A DNA stretch of 52,082 nucleotides from Spirogloea muscicola (taxonomy: Eukaryota; Streptophyta; Zygnematophyceae; Spirogloeales; Spirogloeaceae): assembly GCA_009602725.1 (NCBI GenBank), contig WELB01000006.1:94341-146422 (forward strand), in the 5' to 3' direction. Positions 30,636-41,948 of this stretch are shown one piece after another. Made by a program: the position numbers and the translations under genes. Under the pieces are notes generated by a model, which made no database searches, was not told the origin of the DNA, and saw only the letters and a program-made list of their open reading frames with translations. The number at the start of each line of letters is the position of its first letter. Position 1 is the stretch's first letter.

Positions 30636-33600
30636 GAGGGTCCTTCACGCAGAACCCACCTCGGCTGTGTATCTGCTAATGGTGATGGAAAATGAGTCCC
30701 CCCCTGACTCAGTAGTAGTGAGTAATGTGGCCTCACATGGTGCGGCTCTTGACAGCTTGTTGGAGGAATTTGCGGATGTGTTCCCCGATGCCCTCCCGGA
30801 CGGTTTGCCTCCTGACCGAGGCGTGGCTCATACAATTCCACTAGAGCCCGGCGCTGTACCGCCGTACCGTCCAATGTATCGACTGAGTCCTCTCGAATTT
30901 CGGGAGATGCAGTCCCAAGTGGAGGAATTGCTACGGAAAGGCCATATTGAGCCTTCCCAGTCGCCGTACGGTGCACCAATCCTCTTCGTAAAGAAGAAGG
31001 ATGGTAGTCTTCGTATGTGCATCGCCTATCGAGCCTTAAACAAGCTCACCGTCAAGAATCGGTATCCTTTGCCTCGAATAGACGACCTGTTCGACCGTCT
31101 AGCGGGAGCTAATGTGTTCAGCTCCCTCGATTTGCAAAGTGGTTATCATCAAATTCGTATTACCCCTGAGGACGTCCCGAAGTCGGCATTCCGTACGCCG
31201 CTCGGTCACTTCCAGTTCAAGGTGCTCAGCTTTGGTTTGACCAACGCACCTGCCACATTTCAGGCGGTAATGACGAAAGTCTTTGGCCCCCTACTGTATG
31301 ACTTTGTGCTGGTCTATCTGGATGACATACTGGTGTTTAGTAAAACGCCTGAGGAGCACGTACGTCATTTGCGGCAAGTGCTGCAACTATTACGTGCAAA
31401 CCAGTTGTATGCCAAGAGATCCAAATGTGTATTCAACCAGCCTGAGCTCACCTACTTAGGGCATGTTGTAGGCAAAGACGGGGTACGCGTCGACCCCAAA
31501 AAGACTTCAGCAGTAAAGGACTGGCCTGTGCCACGGAATGTGCCATCGTTGCGGTCCTTCTTGGGATTCGCAAATTACTTCCGCAAGTTTCTACAAGGGT
31601 ACGGAAGTACGGCATCTCCTCTTACGAAGCTCACTCGTAAGGACGTCAGCTGGGTGTGGACGTCGGAATGCCAGAAGGCATTCGAGGATATCAAACGGGT
31701 CCTGGTGAATCCACCTGTTTTGGCCTTGCCTCGAGAAGGCGTGCCATTTGAAGTAGTATGTGACGCCTCTTTGATCGGCATTGGTGCCGTACTCTTGCAG
31801 GAGGGTCATCCCGTAGCATTTGAAAGTCGCCTGCTTCGTCCTGCAGAGCGTAACTACACTACGGGGGAGCAAGAGCTCCTTGCTGTTGTGCACGCCTTAC
31901 GTGTGTGGCGTTGCTATCTCGAGGGTGTTGACTTTACGGTCGTAACGGATCATTGCCCGTTGACCTATTTTCACACACAACAGCAATTGAGCAGGCGTCA
32001 AACACGGTGGGCTGAGTGTATAGCACAATTCCGTTTCCAGTGGTTGTACCGCCCTGGACGTATGAATGTTGCGGACCCGGTAAGTCGCAACATTGCAGGG
32101 GCTGCTGTGGCGGCTGTCTTGCACGCTTCAAGGGGTCAGACCGCAGACGTGCGGCCTACTCGTGGAACTGCTCGGCAGTCCACCGCCAACCTCTCTGAGC
32201 TGTATGTGCGTATTCGTGATGGGTATGGCACAGACCCATGGTTTGCGGCTAAAACCAATACACGCACACTAGTAAATGACCAAGGCTTTTGGTGGCGAGG
32301 TGACGCCATTGTAGTTCCTGACTGCAATGCCTTGCGCACCAGTATCTTGCAAGAACTGCATGAGCCTCCGTATAGTGGTCATTTGGGTATGGGAAAGACG
32401 AAGAAAGCCGTCCAGCTTCTCTTCTGGTGGCCGGACTTGAAAGCTCAAGTAGAGTCTTTTGTAAGGACTTGTGCCACCTGCCAGCGCAGTAAGGCACGCT
32501 CTCATAAGCCTGCCGGGTTGCTCCAACCGTTGGAGATTCCTCCGAGGAACTGGTCTGATGTAAGTGTGGATTTCATCACCCATTTGCCGAAGACGAAAAA
32601 GGGTCATGATGCCATTGTCGTATTTGTGGATCGTCTGAGTAAAATGGCGCATTTTGTGCCTACGACCACAAAGGTGTCAGCCAAAGAGTTCGCTGGTATC
32701 TTCGTGGACCGCGTATGGAAACTGCACGGAGTCCCCGAGCGGATCGTGTCTGACCGCGATCCTCGCTTTACGGGGCACTTCTGGAAGGAAGTGTGCAGGC
32801 TGATTGGCACCCAGCAATCCATGTCCACGGCTTTCCATCCCCAGACAGATGGTCAGACGGAAAGAATGAATCGGGTGTTGGAAGACATGTTGCGGCATTT
32901 TGTAAACCCCAGTCAAAGTGACTGGGATGAGTATCTTGCTCCAGCGGAGTACGCCGTGAACAATGCCTTCTACGAGTCAACCAAGAATACACCCTTCTTT
33001 CTTAATTATGGTCAGCATCCCCGAGCACCTTTACAGGTGGGGAGGCCGGAACGTGTGCCGGCCGCAGTAACTTTTACCGGGAACCTCCTGGAAGCTCAGC
33101 GGAGGGCTAGGCAATGCTTGGAGATTGCCCAGCAACGGCAAAAGCAGTACGCTGATCGACGTCGACGGGATATATCCTTCGACGTGGGTTCTCAAGTGCT
33201 ACTCAGCACAAAGCATCTCTCCATGCGGGCTGTCGGTACGCCTAAATTGCTACCAAAGTGGGTTGGACCTTTTCGTGTAGTGCGTCTGGTCGGCAAAGTT
33301 GCGTACGAGCTGGACACGCCGGTACATTGGAAAATCCATAAAGTATTCCATGTGTCCCAGCTCGAACCATTCCATACGGATGGTCGTGTCCAACCGCCCC
33401 CACCTTCCCTTGTCGTCAAGGATAATGAAGAGTTTGAGGTGGAGGAGATCTTGTCTCACCGCGACAAACTCCGTGGGCGACGTAAGTCCCGAGAGTATCT
33501 TGTAAAGTGGAAAGGCTATGGGCCTGAACACAATACGTGGGAACCTTCGGGCCATCTTGCCCATTGCCCGTCCGTTCTCCGTAAGTATCTTGCAAAGAAG

Positions 33601-33648
33601 AAACTCCCTCCTTTGCGTAGTACTTCTATGACTACCCGTCAAAAGTAA
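30475..33648 (+). CDS. pol: Pol: RT, RNase H, integrase, GPY/F, chromodomain
   Basis: Open frame of 1057 codons; true homology starts near codon 35. RT (~110-330): [13 protein letters not shown] with Asp219 and YLDD with Asp283/284 are intact, but MCIAYRALN has Ala184 where siblings have Asp. RNase H (~425-540): Asp430, Glu466, Asp492. Integrase: zinc region His629, His636, Cys666, Cys669; catalytic Asp699, Asp760, Glu796, spaced D-60-D-35-E. GPY/F at ~910-965 (KWVGPF), and a chromodomain at ~986-1042 ([33 protein letters not shown]). Known: chromodomains bind methylated histone tails and steer chromovirus integration to heterochromatin. Replicates in cytoplasmic particles, integrates in the nucleus. 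The stop at 33648 is 53 bp before the PPT. Confidence 0.93.
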   Translation: MTGCVLMGPSLTLTRGLARADRVLVVLCCTKTFVPFVPSPVTESSIQLSAVRFKRVLHAEPTSAVYLLMVMENESPPDSVVVSNVASHGAALDSLLEEFADVFPDALPDGLPPDRGVAHTIPLEPGAVPPYRPMYRLSPLEFREMQSQVEELLRKGHIEPSQSPYGAPILFVKKKDGSLRMCIAYRALNKLTVKNRYPLPRIDDLFDRLAGANVFSSLDLQSGYHQIRITPEDVPKSAFRTPLGHFQFKVLSFGLTNAPATFQAVMTKVFGPLLYDFVLVYLDDILVFSKTPEEHVRHLRQVLQLLRANQLYAKRSKCVFNQPELTYLGHVVGKDGVRVDPKKTSAVKDWPVPRNVPSLRSFLGFANYFRKFLQGYGSTASPLTKLTRKDVSWVWTSECQKAFEDIKRVLVNPPVLALPREGVPFEVVCDASLIGIGAVLLQEGHPVAFESRLLRPAERNYTTGEQELLAVVHALRVWRCYLEGVDFTVVTDHCPLTYFHTQQQLSRRQTRWAECIAQFRFQWLYRPGRMNVADPVSRNIAGAAVAAVLHASRGQTADVRPTRGTARQSTANLSELYVRIRDGYGTDPWFAAKTNTRTLVNDQGFWWRGDAIVVPDCNALRTSILQELHEPPYSGHLGMGKTKKAVQLLFWWPDLKAQVESFVRTCATCQRSKARSHKPAGLLQPLEIPPRNWSDVSVDFITHLPKTKKGHDAIVVFVDRLSKMAHFVPTTTKVSAKEFAGIFVDRVWKLHGVPERIVSDRDPRFTGHFWKEVCRLIGTQQSMSTAFHPQTDGQTERMNRVLEDMLRHFVNPSQSDWDEYLAPAEYAVNNAFYESTKNTPFFLNYGQHPRAPLQVGRPERVPAAVTFTGNLLEAQRRARQCLEIAQQRQKQYADRRRRDISFDVGSQVLLSTKHLSMRAVGTPKLLPKWVGPFRVVRLVGKVAYELDTPVHWKIHKVFHVSQLEPFHTDGRVQPPPPSLVVKDNEEFEVEEILSHRDKLRGRRKSREYLVKWKGYGPEHNTWEPSGHLAHCPSVLRKYLAKKKLPPLRSTSMTTRQK

Positions 33649-33701
33649 TTTGACGAACTCTCCTTCCGTACCAAGTCCTTGTTCCCGAGGACGTGAACAT
33701 C

Positions 33702-33715
33702 AAAGTGGGGAGGAA
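33702..33715 (+). other. Polypurine tract
   Basis: AAAGTGGGGAGGAA directly before the 3' LTR; primes plus-strand DNA. A matching tract precedes the LTR of element A (10733-10742, minus). Confidence 0.9.
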
Positions 33716-34592
33716 TGTAACGTCCCCATCCGTTACGTGACGTTTAACCGTGGGTTGAACGCTAACGCGTGGTAACGGCACGCGGCCCCGGTATCGTTGG
33801 CGTGCGACACGTGGGCGACGCGCGGGCAAGTGAGACGCAGCTCACCGCGGCTCGCCGGAGCTGTCGCCGCAGGGCCGCCCGGGCCCCCGGGCCATGGCCG
33901 CCGCCGCCCTCACGACCGTTCCGCAGGGCGGCACCGCGCAGGGCGGCACTGCGACGTGCCCGTCGGCGGCATGTCCGCCGAACTGGTGAGCGCCACCTCT
34001 TGGCCGCCGGACTCGTAGTGACATACCTGTGACGCGTGTAGCGCTGTGACGCGCCTGGCGGCGCCGCGCAGGGCGGCACCGCGCAGGGCGGCGTCGCCGC
34101 CCTCACAACCCGTATCCCCCCGTAGGGCCCGCCTTCTCGAGGTGGGCCTTGAGGCGAGCCTCCCAGAGACCCTTGGGGAGGGGTGGCACATGAAGCACTA
34201 TAAGTAGGGCTGAGACCAGCCTCCGGGGACCCGGCTCTGGTCAGCGAAGCCCACGCCAGAGAGAGGCGCGCAGCCCTGCTGCCGCCTGCTGCCGCAGCTC
34301 GTCCGCGCAGCCCTGCTGCTGCCTGCTGCTGCAGCCCGACGCCGCAACCTTTCCCTGCGGATCTTCATCGGCTCTTCTGAAGGTAGACTGTGGCTGCTCC
34401 CTTCGGGGACAGTTGCTGGCCCGTACCGAGAGGTGAGTCGCCGCCTGTCGGCGGCGCCTCAGGGCAAGGTCTTCCGCTGCGTGTGCATGTGGTGCTTCTC
34501 TGTGCTGGGGGTTTCGTCTCTAAACCCCAGAGACAGAAACCAATCAGGACGTCCTAACCCTTAACTGCTTGTGAAGGGCTTAGAATGCTTCA
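33716..34592 (+). repeat. LTR-A, 3' LTR (877 bp)
   Basis: TGTAACGTCCCCATCC to AGAATGCTTCA. Internal features: GCAGGGCGGCACC short repeats (33924-33955 and again 34060-34095), TATAAGTA at 34199-34206, a CTG/CCG-rich transcript start region, AAGGTAGAC (possible splice donor, 34379-34387), hairpin CGCCGCC-TGT-CGGCGGCG and CTTCCGCTGCG at about 34469. Confidence 0.92.
34199..34206 (+). promoter_or_regulatory. TATA box of LTR-A
   Basis: TATAAGTA followed by GGGC. LTR-C has TATAAGTAG and LTR-D TATAAATAG, each followed by an (A)GGC, so this is a conserved core promoter. The 5' LTR of the same element lacks it as assembled. Confidence 0.65.
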
Positions 34593-34597
34593 GAGGG

Positions 34598-34850
34598 TCT
34601 GGCTTAGTAGCTCTCCCCAGATGGGGCGCAAGCATGGCACTTACGGAGAGGCGGCAATGAATGCAGCGACGAACTGCGGCAACGGGCTGAGCAGCAGACG
34701 GTAGCAGCAGGGCTGTGGCGGCGGCTGCAGCAGCAGGCAAGCAGGGCTGTGCCTCTCTAGGCGTCACCGGTCCGACTGAGCAGGCCTCGGCCTGGTCAGC
34801 GTCCGATGCGGCGCATTCGTGGCGTGCGACCACGACCGGGCCCGCGCCAG
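34598..34850 (-). repeat. LTR-C part 2
   Basis: Continuation of the LTR-C interrupted at 27360. TTAGTAGCTCTCCCCAGAT, ACTTACGGAGAG (minus GTAAGT) and the CTG/CCG tract match 16790-16960. Its remaining U3 portion is missing; LTR-D follows directly at 34851. Confidence 0.7.
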
Positions 34851-35740
34851 TGTAACGCCGGTGTTCCATACAACGCGCGACACTTACCCCTCGGCGCGGC
34901 CGACCGACCCCGATGTAACCTGGCCCTTAGTACGGCCCGAGGCCCCGGGTTCCATACCGCACGTGCTCCGCCCAGAAGGCGCCTTTTGGCGCCTCCTTGG
35001 AGCCACTTGAGGCGCCGCGTGTCGCCGCCCGAGGCGCCGCGCCGCGCCCCCTTGGTGCCGCCCAAGGCGCCGCTTCGCGCCTCCTTGGTGCCGCACAGGG
35101 CGCCCCGTCGCGCCCCAGGGGGTGCCACCTTAGGCGCCCCTCCATCTCTCATAGGTACCACCTCAGGCGCCCCGTCGCCTATCATTGGTGCTTGTCTGAA
35201 GCGCCGTCGTCGCGCCTCCTTGGTGCCGCCCGAGTCGCCGTGTCGCGCCGCCCAAGGCGCGCTTCGCGCCTCCTTGGTGCCGCCCAAGGCGCCGCTCTCC
35301 GTGTCCCCTTCGTCCGGCCCGCCCCTCCAGGGAAGGGCCTGGGGGGCGACCCTCGTCACACCGTCGGGGGAGGAGTGGCAGAGGGACGCATTAAGTAGTT
35401 GGCCTTGGGCGGGCTCCGGAGTCCGATCAACGCAGCGAAAGACACACCCCTGCTGCTGCCGAGCCAGCCCTGCTGCCTGCCGCCGCCGCCGCCACCACGG
35501 CTCTGCTGCTGCCCAGCCTGTCGCCGTAGCTCGTCGCTGCGGGCCCCGCCGTCTCTCTGTAAGTCTTTGGTAGCGTCACCGCCCTAAGGTGGTGCCTCAG
35601 AATAAGACTTCCGCTGCGCCATGTGCGCGTATGTGCGTTGGCGTTCTCCTGTATGAGGGTTGTCTCCTAAACACCTTATGTCTGAAACCCAAACAGGATG
35701 TTCTAACCCTAACTGTGTGATTAGGGCCAGGAACACTACA
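34851..35740 (+). repeat. LTR-D (890 bp), no clear target duplication
   Basis: TGTAACGCCGG to GGAACACTACA. GGCGCC-rich U3 with many CGCCNCTTGGCGCC-type units, TTAAGTAG in place of the TATA box, GTAAGT at about 35560, hairpin CACCGCC-CTAA-GGTGGTG and CTTCCGCTGCG. Flanking pentamers GCCAG and TCCCC differ. It abuts the 3' end of a minus-strand chromovirus (TTCCCGAGGACGTGAAC, minus, at 35753-35770) although its own orientation is plus. Confidence 0.72.
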
Positions 35741-35752
35741 TCCCCAATGAGT

Positions 35753-36320
35753 TGTTCACGTCCTCGGGAACAGGACAGAAGCGCAGGAGAGTATATCCAA
35801 GTGTTGCGGCAGAGCAGCCGGGCGCTTGGCCAGAGTGGCGGCAGGCTCCCATGCATTGTGCTCGGGCCCATAGTTGAGCCACTTCACAAGATACTTACGA
35901 GTTTTGTCACCCACGGAGACTGTCCCGGTGTGACAAGATTGCCTTCACCTCGTACTCAAGCACATCCGCAAGCAAGAGAGGGGGCGGTTGAACGCGGCCA
36001 TCTGGATAGGCGCCCCGGAGCGGGGACACGTGAAATACATCGTGAGTGTTCCACTGTACCGGTTTACGGAGCTCATAGGATGCACTGGCAATAAGGCGTA
36101 CCAGGAAGGGATGTCCAAAGCACTTGGGTAGCAATTTGCGCATACTTACTGCCCGCAAGGACAGGTGCATTGTGCTCGGCAGTACTCTAGCACCCACGTC
36201 GAAGGACACATCCTTCCGACATTGGTCAGCATAAGCACTCTGCCGTCTCTGGGCAACCACCCAGGAGATGCCGTGCTTGTCGTTGGGCCTAAATGAGGAT
36301 GCCAGTAAAGGTGACTGCGG
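35753..36320 (-). pseudogene. Chromovirus H, 3' end: GPY/F and chromodomain remnant
   Basis: Minus strand: RKDVSFDVGARVLPSTMHLS, LRAVSMRKLLPK, YELRKPVQWNTHDVFHVSPL and EYEVKAILSHRDSLRG correspond to the integrase C-terminal module and the chromodomain start; the rest of the chromodomain is in another frame (SHGILRQS region). The integrase core is missing, replaced by the LTR-D fragment at 36336. Confidence 0.75.
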
Positions 36321-36335
36321 CCGGAACACTTCCTG

Positions 36336-36600
36336 TGTAACGTTCCCCCCGTTTGGGCGTGCCAACGGTGCCGGTAACCTCACATGAGCGTATTGTATCT
36401 ACCATTTGGAGTCCTAAACGGTGCGGGGAAGTCTGCTGCACTCCGTGTAGCTAAGTACGGTCCCGAGGGCCCCGAATTTCGTACCGCACTTGCAGGCGGC
36501 CTCGCCCGCCAGGTTGTCCGAGAGGCGCTGCTTTCCCCGCGCGCAGCATCGTCCGGGAGTTGTCGTACTCCTTCCCACCGCCTTTGAGGCAATTACTGCG
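36336..36600 (+). repeat. LTR-D start fragment inside chromovirus H
   Basis: Begins TGTAACGTTCCCCCCGTTTG and continues GTGCCAACGGTGCCGG, as at 17111 onward. Only the first ~250 bp of the LTR is present. It sits between integrase C terminus and RNase H of element H, where the integrase catalytic core should be. Confidence 0.62.
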
Positions 36601-36626
36601 GCAGTCTCTGCACTGTTGCGCTTAAA

Positions 36627-37490
36627 TCAGTCCGCAAAAATAAGCCTTCCAGGGCGGTACTCCCACGAAAATCGGGATGATGCCATACTATCAGACCACC
36701 GAGCTTGCCGCCTCGTCATTTGCTGTTGAGTGTGGAAGTACTTCATCGGGCAATGATCCGTGATTACTGTGAAGTCGACACCTTCCAGGTAGCAGACCAA
36801 ACACGAAAGACCTGCACCACAGCCAGCAGAGCAGCTCTTGCTCACCGATAGTGTATTTCGCTCTGCGAGGATCAGCAGGCGACTCGCGAACGCTGTCGGG
36901 TGGCCCTCCTGCACGGGCACGGCACCCATGCCGGTCAAAGAGACGTCACAAACCTGCTCATACGGCACGCCTTCTGGAGGAAAGGCCAAAACAGGCGGAG
37001 GTGTAACTGATTGTGAGGTATTCTCGAATGCCCTCTGGCATTCGGACGACCACTTCCTGGGTACGTTCTTACGAGTGAGCTCGTATGAGAGACCGTCAAT
37101 ATTTTCACATAGGTGTGGAAACTTATAAATGGGATTTGTCGAGGATCGCAGCTAAGGCACAACCCGTAGCACAGGCCAACCCCCATACGACCAAAGTCGT
37201 CTTGAGGTCGACGCATAACCCGTTTTTAGGTCAAAGTGGCAAATGGTACAGATTCTCAACAGTGAGCTTACCCAAAGCTTAATGATCAATATACATTCGA
37301 AGACTGCCGATCATCGTCACGAAGAGGATCGGGGCACCGTACGGCGACTGAGAAGGCTCCACATGACCCTTCCTGAGCAAATGCTCCACTTGCTTTGCAT
37401 CTCTCGACATTCTTAGTCTTCCCAGTCGGTACATTGGTCTGTATGGCGGCTCAGCGCCTGACTCCATCGGATTGGTATGAGCCACACGTC
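36627..37490 (-). pseudogene. Chromovirus H: RNase H and RT remnants
   Basis: Minus strand from 37490: [40 protein letters not shown] of RT, then a gap lacking the FSSLD-YLDD core (collapsed near 37220-37270), then the RT end near 37050, and RNase H with GVPYEQVCDVSLTGMGAV and [17 protein letters not shown]. Frameshifts in several places. Much older than element A. Confidence 0.72.
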
Positions 37491-39460
37491 CGTGAGGAGG
37501 TAGATTGTCCGGGAGAGCGTCGGTACCACACCCGAGTTATCATCCATCAAGTCATCGAAATTTCGTCTGGTGAGGACGCAGCGCTCACATACGAGTCAGG
37601 GGCAGACTCGTCACACGACGTCATTCACACAAGGTACGCGGGCTCGACCGCGTGCTTGTGCAGCAGCTTCCTTATCTGCGTGGCGGACAGCAGAGTCGAA
37701 GTCCCAGACGCCCTTGGCGGTTTACAGGTCTGCTCATTGCAAAGGATAAGGAGCCGGAGCGCTAGGTTGTAAATTTGCAAGTAGTACGTTCAGAGTCAAG
37801 GCATGCGGACGAGGCACCAAGCCAATATTTACCCAAGAGCATACTAAAATTTCCAGCCAGCTCCATGGCATACAAGACACTTTGACCTTTCGTCTAGAAT
37901 GCAAAATGGGACCTTTACAAACCCAGCACATCGGTGGGTTGGCCATGCGCACGCCCTTCAAAGCAGTGGATTCCACATCCAAGCTTTAGACATTCATATC
38001 GAAAGAGGACCCTGTGGCCCCTGAGCCATGAGGGTTCTAGCCGGTACATCAGCAACAAGCCTCTTAGCAGGCGTCGTATGTACCTCGTGTACAGTGCTCA
38101 GATTTGGGGTGTGAGCGACATAGACCAGCAGTCATGCTGGGTGCGGCCTCTTCTGAGTACTATCAACGCAAGCAGTAGGAACTGGTGTCTCGCATCAGAC
38201 GAACACAGCAGCGACATCTCACGCGGAGGTCGATGGATGACGTTGCGCCTGCAAGGCACAATGATGAACACCATGTCTTCAGGCCGACGACGAGAAGGCC
38301 AACTCAGGTAGATCTTCGCCGCTGCAAGTCAGCGTGGGACACAAGTTGAGGCCTACCGGCCTCCAGAGCTTGCAAGAGATCAGAGATCGAGCGTACAGGC
38401 AGGCCTGGCAAATAAGTCAAATAGCTTACACACAGCTTGTCGTTTGAGCTCATACATCAAAGCTTGGGCAAGGTACTCGCGTGTGCCTTTGTCATTGCCC
38501 TTGTCCCTCCCCAAAGGGACGTGCCGGCAGAGAGGTTGAAGGCCCGGGAGCCTTGCAGTTTTGAAACGGTGGTGCAAGTCAAGTACAGCGAAGCAACCAC
38601 GTGGCTCCTTGCCACATTCCTCAAGCCTCCAGCGGAGCTGGATGCGGCCCCACAGTGGGCCTCGCCTCGTTCGAGCTACCAGAGCTTGGTGAGAAGGAAC
38701 GCCCGCTCAGCAGGAGAGCGTGTGATTGATGGGTGACAAAGCAAGATTGCAAGCTTGCGCACGTACGCCGCCACCGATGAAAATTTCATAAATGCCTCCG
38801 TCGTGATGGGATCCACACCAGCCCAAGGTTGCATATGTGTACCTAAGCAGACACAGCGATAAAATTTCGCATATGCTTGTACATCTCGCAATTGGAGCTG
38901 ATTTTCACGGAGTTGCACCACTGGAGAGGCTCGCCAATGAGGACAGCAGCGCCAAGATCACTCTTGCCTCCTCGGCCGTGCCGCATAGCACGAACCAGCC
39001 GTGACTTCTTCCAGCCAGGCTTGGAGGCCACCAAGTTCCATTTGGCCAGTTTCCTTCTGGGGTGCGGACGCGTGGCACTTCCCATGAAGGGTGTTCGTCT
39101 ATCTCTGGCCGTGGTGCAATCCGGCGCCTGGACCCCGTTCAATCCATGCATCTGGACCCTGGCCCTTCTAGGCCAACGCTCGGTTATACCCAACCGATCG
39201 AGCGCGGCCTGCACCTCCTTGCACAACGCCTTCAGCGGGCGTAGGAGGCAGGTACTACAGCCATCTACAGCCATCGCCGCCTCCAGACGCTTCGGGAGGA
39301 GTGCGACTTGGCATGGCGCAAGTCCTCAGGCGACAGGCCCCCTTGGCCAGAAGCCACACGGAGCTGTGTCGCTCCTTGACCACTTATCCTCCTGCAGCCG
39401 GTTTCACCGGCGGCCACAAGGGCTGGGGCGCGCACTGGAGTTGCGTGACTCCATGCCTGT
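37491..39460 (-). pseudogene. Chromovirus H: gag and protease remnants
   Basis: Gag begins with MESRNSSARPSP near 39455 on the minus strand, equivalent to MESKDSS of the complete element, and decays through 38650. The FFIVP domain survives near 38300-38200 (YLSWPSRRRPEDMVFIIVP). The protease region near 38070 reads ARTLMAQGP, with the D-S-G triad lost. The knuckle is unrecognisable. 37500-37760 shows no motif I can name. Confidence 0.6.
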
Positions 39461-39950
39461 CAGGGGAAGCGTTGAGGGATCAATTCAGGTTTCACTGGTC
39501 AGCTTATACGTCTCCATATCAAATGCAAGACACCGCAATACTGGTGGCCATCAGCAAGCGAGCAAGCAGGACAGCGCGCTAACGCGTACCTCCAAACAGC
39601 AAGGCAGACAAGAAATTGCAGAGAAGGTCCAACTTCGGAGCACAAACCCGATCTTGGTTGAAGAGTTACCTGCACCGCCCAGCCGCTGCCGATTTCAACT
39701 CCTTTCAGGAGGCAATCCGCCGACAGACGTGATACGTGTGTCCAGGGACATTTGGCAGCCAATGCCAATGGTCGTGGCGCCGGGAGTAAAATGCGATTGC
39801 CGACCGGACTGCAGTAAAAATATACGTACCCGCTCTGGCAGGATACTCTCAATGAAGCGAGAAAGTCAGGCCAGAGCATCAGGAGGATCCGTGCATCAGC
39901 AGTCTGTAATCAAATCAGACCTGCAAGATGCAAGAATTTCTCTGACTCAT
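39461..39950 (-). other. Leader of chromovirus H with degraded PBS
   Basis: Minus strand resembles the leaders of elements F and D (GCGGATTGCCTCCTG, AGGAGTTGAAA, CTCTGGCCTGACTT). Next to the LTR, only CTCTGA of the expected PBS complement CTCTGATACCA remains (about 39940). Confidence 0.55.
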
Positions 39951-40658
39951 TGAAGTAACCCGACCCAGTACACAGGCAATCAGGAAATCAGGGTTTGATT
40001 GGGTACGGACATAGGCGGGGAGCGAACTCCCTACAGGAATAAATTCTCGAGCATCTGCGCAGCGGAAGACTTGGCCCGTGGCGTTGCCGTCAGGCAGCGT
40101 CTTCACCTCCTGGGCAGCAGCCAGCGACTAGGCAACTGGGAGCCGGCCACGGATGCCTCGCAGCGAGCCAGCAGCGATCTGCCGGCGACGGGCTGCGGCA
40201 GCAGGCAGCAGCGCTGCGTCTCTCTCCAGCTTCAACGAACCGAGCTCCCTCAGCCGGGTCGTGGCCAGACCCTCATAGTGCTTCTCCCGTGCCACCCTTT
40301 CCCTTGGGTGTGTGGGGATTGCCCCTTGGCTACCCCGTGGGTTGTGCTTGACGAACGGGGACTACCGGTGCAAGACACAAATTGGCGAGACGGTTGTGCA
40401 ACTGCCAGAGACACGTAGCGGCGCTGTGGCGCTTCGGTTGCACACTGCGACACGGCGTCCAGCACGGCGGGACCGACCCACCTGGCGCCACCTAGCTCTT
40501 GGGCAGGAACGACACACCTGTAGCCACCTGGCAAGCCAGGTCGCGTAAGGACGATGACGGGACGTTTGCTGGAACGCCACAGGAACATACCGTGCGTTGC
40601 ACTCATGTAACCGCTAAAGAGCGCTGCTTAGCGCTCACAAACGGGTGGGAACGTTACA
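39951..40658 (-). repeat. 5' LTR of chromovirus H (LTR-V, 708 bp)
   Basis: On the minus strand TGTAACGTTCCCACCCGTTTG to GGGTTACTTCA. Carries the hairpin with one mismatch and CTTCCGCTGCGC at about 40056-40067 (minus). Related to LTR-D at its first 20 bases but otherwise different. Confidence 0.68.
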
Positions 40659-40689
40659 CAGCCAGGCACAGTTAACATGGGTGCTCAAG

Positions 40690-41100
40690 CTTCGAATGCG
40701 TAAGCAACGTCCAGGAGCAGGCGAGGCCAACCCCTCCAAAGAGGGGTGGTGACCACGTCCATACGCCGCACGTATGGCTTGCCTTTGGCATGATGCCTAG
40801 CACATCCTTTGCTGGGTGATACCCCGCCTAGGGCACCGTGTCAGATGATATAGCATCTTTGAGTAGATTGTGGGAGGCAGTGCTCACCACCCTCAAAGAC
40901 CCTCAGCATGTGCGCAGCGAGAGTGACTTTCATCAGGTTATGTGACCAGACGCCCATTGGCCGATGCGTCCCAAGCAAAGGTGAGGTAATGATGCAGTGC
41001 TGTGCGAAAGATTGTCTGGGAGCCGAAGGCAATCTTATATCAGAACGCATTTAACTTGGACGCACCCGGAGTGCTTATAGGAAGGACCAAAGTAAGACCA
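40690..41100 (-). pseudogene. Old LINE fragment: knuckle and RLE
   Basis: Minus strand: VTLAAHMLRVFEGGEH (knuckle region, with cysteines largely lost), then RRMDVVTTPLWRGWPRLLLD followed by VAYAFEA, equivalent to RRVDLVATPQVGRPRLLLDV of the 3470 copy. Several stops. N- and C-terminal limits are uncertain. Confidence 0.6.
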
Positions 41101-41377
41101 CGTCCATCGTCCTCGAGCATCCCTCTTAGGTCAGGGACGGCCTGCTCGTCCGCCGCGTGCGTGTAGTGGGACTTTCTTTTCTACTGGCACAGCATGCCAT
41201 GCCACAAAGTCTGCATGGCCCTTCGCAAGTGAAGGCAAAGGAATGTAGGAGGACACGTCGTATCGTGGTGAGCGTAAGCTGGAAGGGCAGGTTACTCGTT
41301 GCCACTCCCATTTGGCGGATGCTGAAAAGAGCCTGACCTCCTCAAGTAAAGCAGCCGGAGATGGTGGAGGCCACTTG

Positions 41378-41470
41378 GGCGAGGGTCTTTCTGGGACGGG
41401 CAGGGCCCGCACCAGGCGGGCCACTTGCCTGGCAAGCCAGCCCGCCACCTGGACGGGCCACTTGTCCAGC
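41378..41470 (-). repeat. LTR-B remnant
   Basis: GGGCAGGGCCCGCACCAGGC and GCAAGCCAGCCCGCCACCTG match the promoter-proximal part of LTR-B at 27030-27110. Flanks 41101-41377 show no recognisable feature. Confidence 0.55.
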
Positions 41471-41948
41471 TGGAGGCGGGCACCCGAAATAGACAATAGA
41501 GAGGGGTAGTCCACCACGCCGACAAGAGCCCGTTGGAGGGTGGAATCCAAAGTAGTATGAAATTACTCTTTCAGCAGAGGGCGATGGCAGTTATTGGCCA
41601 GCCCAGGAAAGAGAATGAACTACGTTCGAAGGGGCCAGAGAAGCTGTATAGAACACGGCGACTCAAGTGGCCACTGGATGCTCAATATTCCCTGTTGAGC
41701 AGCCGCAGGTCAGAGAAAAATAGTCTCCGGGTGGAGTCTCCACAGTGGAGTATATGCGTCTAGTCTAGAGGTGGGGAATACAGGTAAGTAGGACGTCGGG
41801 CAAGAAAGACTCTTCCAGCCGGGCCACACCGGGCGAGGATGGTACAATGCCAGCTGCGAGTCCTGTAAGGTGGAAGAAGGACGCTTCCAGGAGAGGGCAA
41901 AGGCTGTGAGAGGCCAGCCCAGAACACGTGGGGAGGCCCGGGAGCTGG
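41471..41948 (-). repeat. Mosaic of LINE C-terminal scraps and tails
   Basis: Around 41690-41765 the minus strand encodes SDLRLLNREY, the LINE terminus, followed (lower coordinates) by 3' UTR and a tail at 41590-41630. A second tail, TTCCAGGAGAGGGCAAAGGC, at about 41887-41925 matches the arms of the 8730-8854 inverted repeat. No complete domain. Confidence 0.5.

Larger units (their letters stand above)
27366..34592 (+). mobile_element. Nearly complete Ty3/gypsy chromovirus
   Basis: Two LTRs (27366-28100, 33716-34592), PBS, leader, gag, protease, pol with chromodomain and PPT in canonical order, flanked by GAGGG at 27361-27365 and 34593-34597. It sits inside an LTR-C. The alignable outer parts of the two LTRs differ at about four positions in ~440 bases by eye, implying a young insertion. 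Limits to function: two frameshifts bracket the protease, an Asp-to-Ala change lies near the RT start, and the 5' LTR is disrupted around an assembly gap. Confidence 0.93.

Noticed and set aside
34806-35573. 255-codon Pro/Arg-rich frame
   Set aside because: Lies within LTR-D and consists of translated GGCGCC-type repeats.
38877-39953. 358-codon plus-strand frame
   Set aside because: It crosses the antisense of the gag and leader of element H; no domain recognised, and the minus strand explains the conserved blocks.
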